Assembly (NCBI RefSeq): GCF_021018805.1
Contig: NC_086251.1
Coordinates: 16,287,098-16,351,097, forward strand
Length of the DNA: 64,000 nt
DNA from: Prinia subflava
Lineage: Eukaryota > Chordata > Aves > Passeriformes > Cisticolidae
Reading direction: 5' to 3'
Under the pieces are notes generated by a model. It did not search any database and was not told the DNA's origin. It saw only the letters and a list, made by a program, of their open reading frames with translations. A program made the position numbers and the translations under genes. Below are positions 63,371 through 64,000 of the stretch, one piece after another (within the stretch, counting starts at the first letter, position 1; each line of letters begins with the position of its first letter).

Positions 63371-64000
63371 TGCTTTCCTTCAATAATGCAGGGGGGAATC
63401 AGGATTGGGACAGTCAGGGTTAGTGACAAGAGTGGTGCCAAAAGGAGTTGGTTCGCCTGCCTTGTGGGAGAAGAGAAAGTGTAAAACCATGGCGTGGTTA
63501 CACACAGGTAACACACAGGTTTCACTTGACCTCCCTCTGTTTTCTCTCCTGTCTGTGTGGCAAACCCTGGCTTTGCTAGTGCTGTACCAACACAGGACAG
63601 AATAGAGTCCTTGCTTTCAAGAAGTGACAGCAATGATTTCTTAGTTTCTTGTAATGCCTTTTCATGGCTTCAACTTGGATTCGGATTATTCATCCCTGGA
63701 CTGGAGGAGAGTGGAAAGGGAAGGTGTTCCCATTTCTGCTTCAGCCAAGTGCTCATATTTGGGATGGCTTGGCTGGAGCAGACTGACATCCTTGCAAACC
63801 CCAGTGGGGCCTCCCCAAAGCAGCAGGGCGCACCTCGTGCTGCGGTTTGGCACATTGCAGCAGGCTGAGGAGGAAAAGCCAACTACACCATCCGAACTAC
63901 ACCTGCACTTAACACACTGCCATGGTGTGCTGCCTGGTTTTGATTTGGAGGTGTTCGAGGGCAAAGTTTATGTCTCTGGGTGTGAGGGTTTGCTCGTGGT

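Larger units (their letters stand above)
51600..63999. other. Gene-free region right of ASCL2 (expected to be upstream of TH)
   Basis: About 12.4 kb without a supported gene. By synteny TH should follow on the plus strand, but I saw no exon resembling the TH N-terminus or its catalytic domain, so TH probably begins beyond the window. Visible items are A18 (54222..54239), T33 (56729..56761), a polypurine block (58920..59050) and a compact GC-rich, motif-rich segment at 63000..63370. All open frames are short or of low-complexity origin. Confidence 0.6.

Noticed and set aside
51600..63999. TH exons expected from synteny
   Set aside because: Looked for the TH N-terminal exon on the plus strand and saw none; TH presumably begins right of the window.
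1..64000. CRISPR arrays, bacterial operons, tRNA or rRNA genes
   Set aside because: None seen; the short tandem repeats present are eukaryotic mini- and microsatellites without spacer structure.

Overview
The window looks like vertebrate nuclear DNA, most likely from a bird. The evidence is three CR1-type LINE fragments, one solo retroviral LTR, small genes with short exons, very CpG-dense promoter islands, and a gene order known from amniotes. There is no sign of bacterial, plasmid or phage organisation and no CRISPR array. The bird assignment is an inference from CR1 content and gene structure.

Three protein-coding genes can be supported. (1) CD81 on the minus strand: only coding exon 1 (2398..2463) is inside the window; the gene runs off the left edge. 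(2) TSPAN32 on the minus strand: all eight coding exons could be placed between 42448 and 13131. They join in frame, with consistent splice sites, into a 242-residue tetraspanin. (3) ASCL2 on the plus strand: a single coding exon (50145..50663) encodes a 172-residue bHLH factor, followed by a 99-bp intron and a 3' UTR exon ending near 51585.

Layout from left to right: CD81 intron 1 (1..2397); CpG island, CD81 exon 1 and two tandem arrays (1755..3170); CD81-TSPAN32 intergenic DNA holding an unrecognised 288-codon minus-strand ORF and a CR1 (3171..12730); TSPAN32 (about 12730 to 42600) with large introns carrying a solo LTR, two CR1 copies, an A42 tract and an internal CpG island; TSPAN32-ASCL2 intergenic DNA (about 42600 to 49380); the ASCL2 CpG island and gene (49380..51585); and about 12 kb of gene-free DNA to the right edge. 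By synteny that last stretch should lie upstream of TH, but no TH exon was found.

The order CD81-TSPAN32-ASCL2 and the relative strands match human 11p15.5, seen here in inverted orientation. In mammals this is part of the KCNQ1/IGF2 imprinted domain. CD81 and TSPAN32 are paralogous tetraspanins in tandem; ASCL2 is an unrelated neighbour transcribed divergently from TSPAN32.

I did not find a clearly new biological system. The observations best worth a second look are the solo LTR with matched ends and a 4-bp target duplication, a CpG island with a sense-strand TATA box inside TSPAN32, the perfect 11-bp x 10 minisatellite beside CD81 exon 1, and the unexplained 288-codon ORF.
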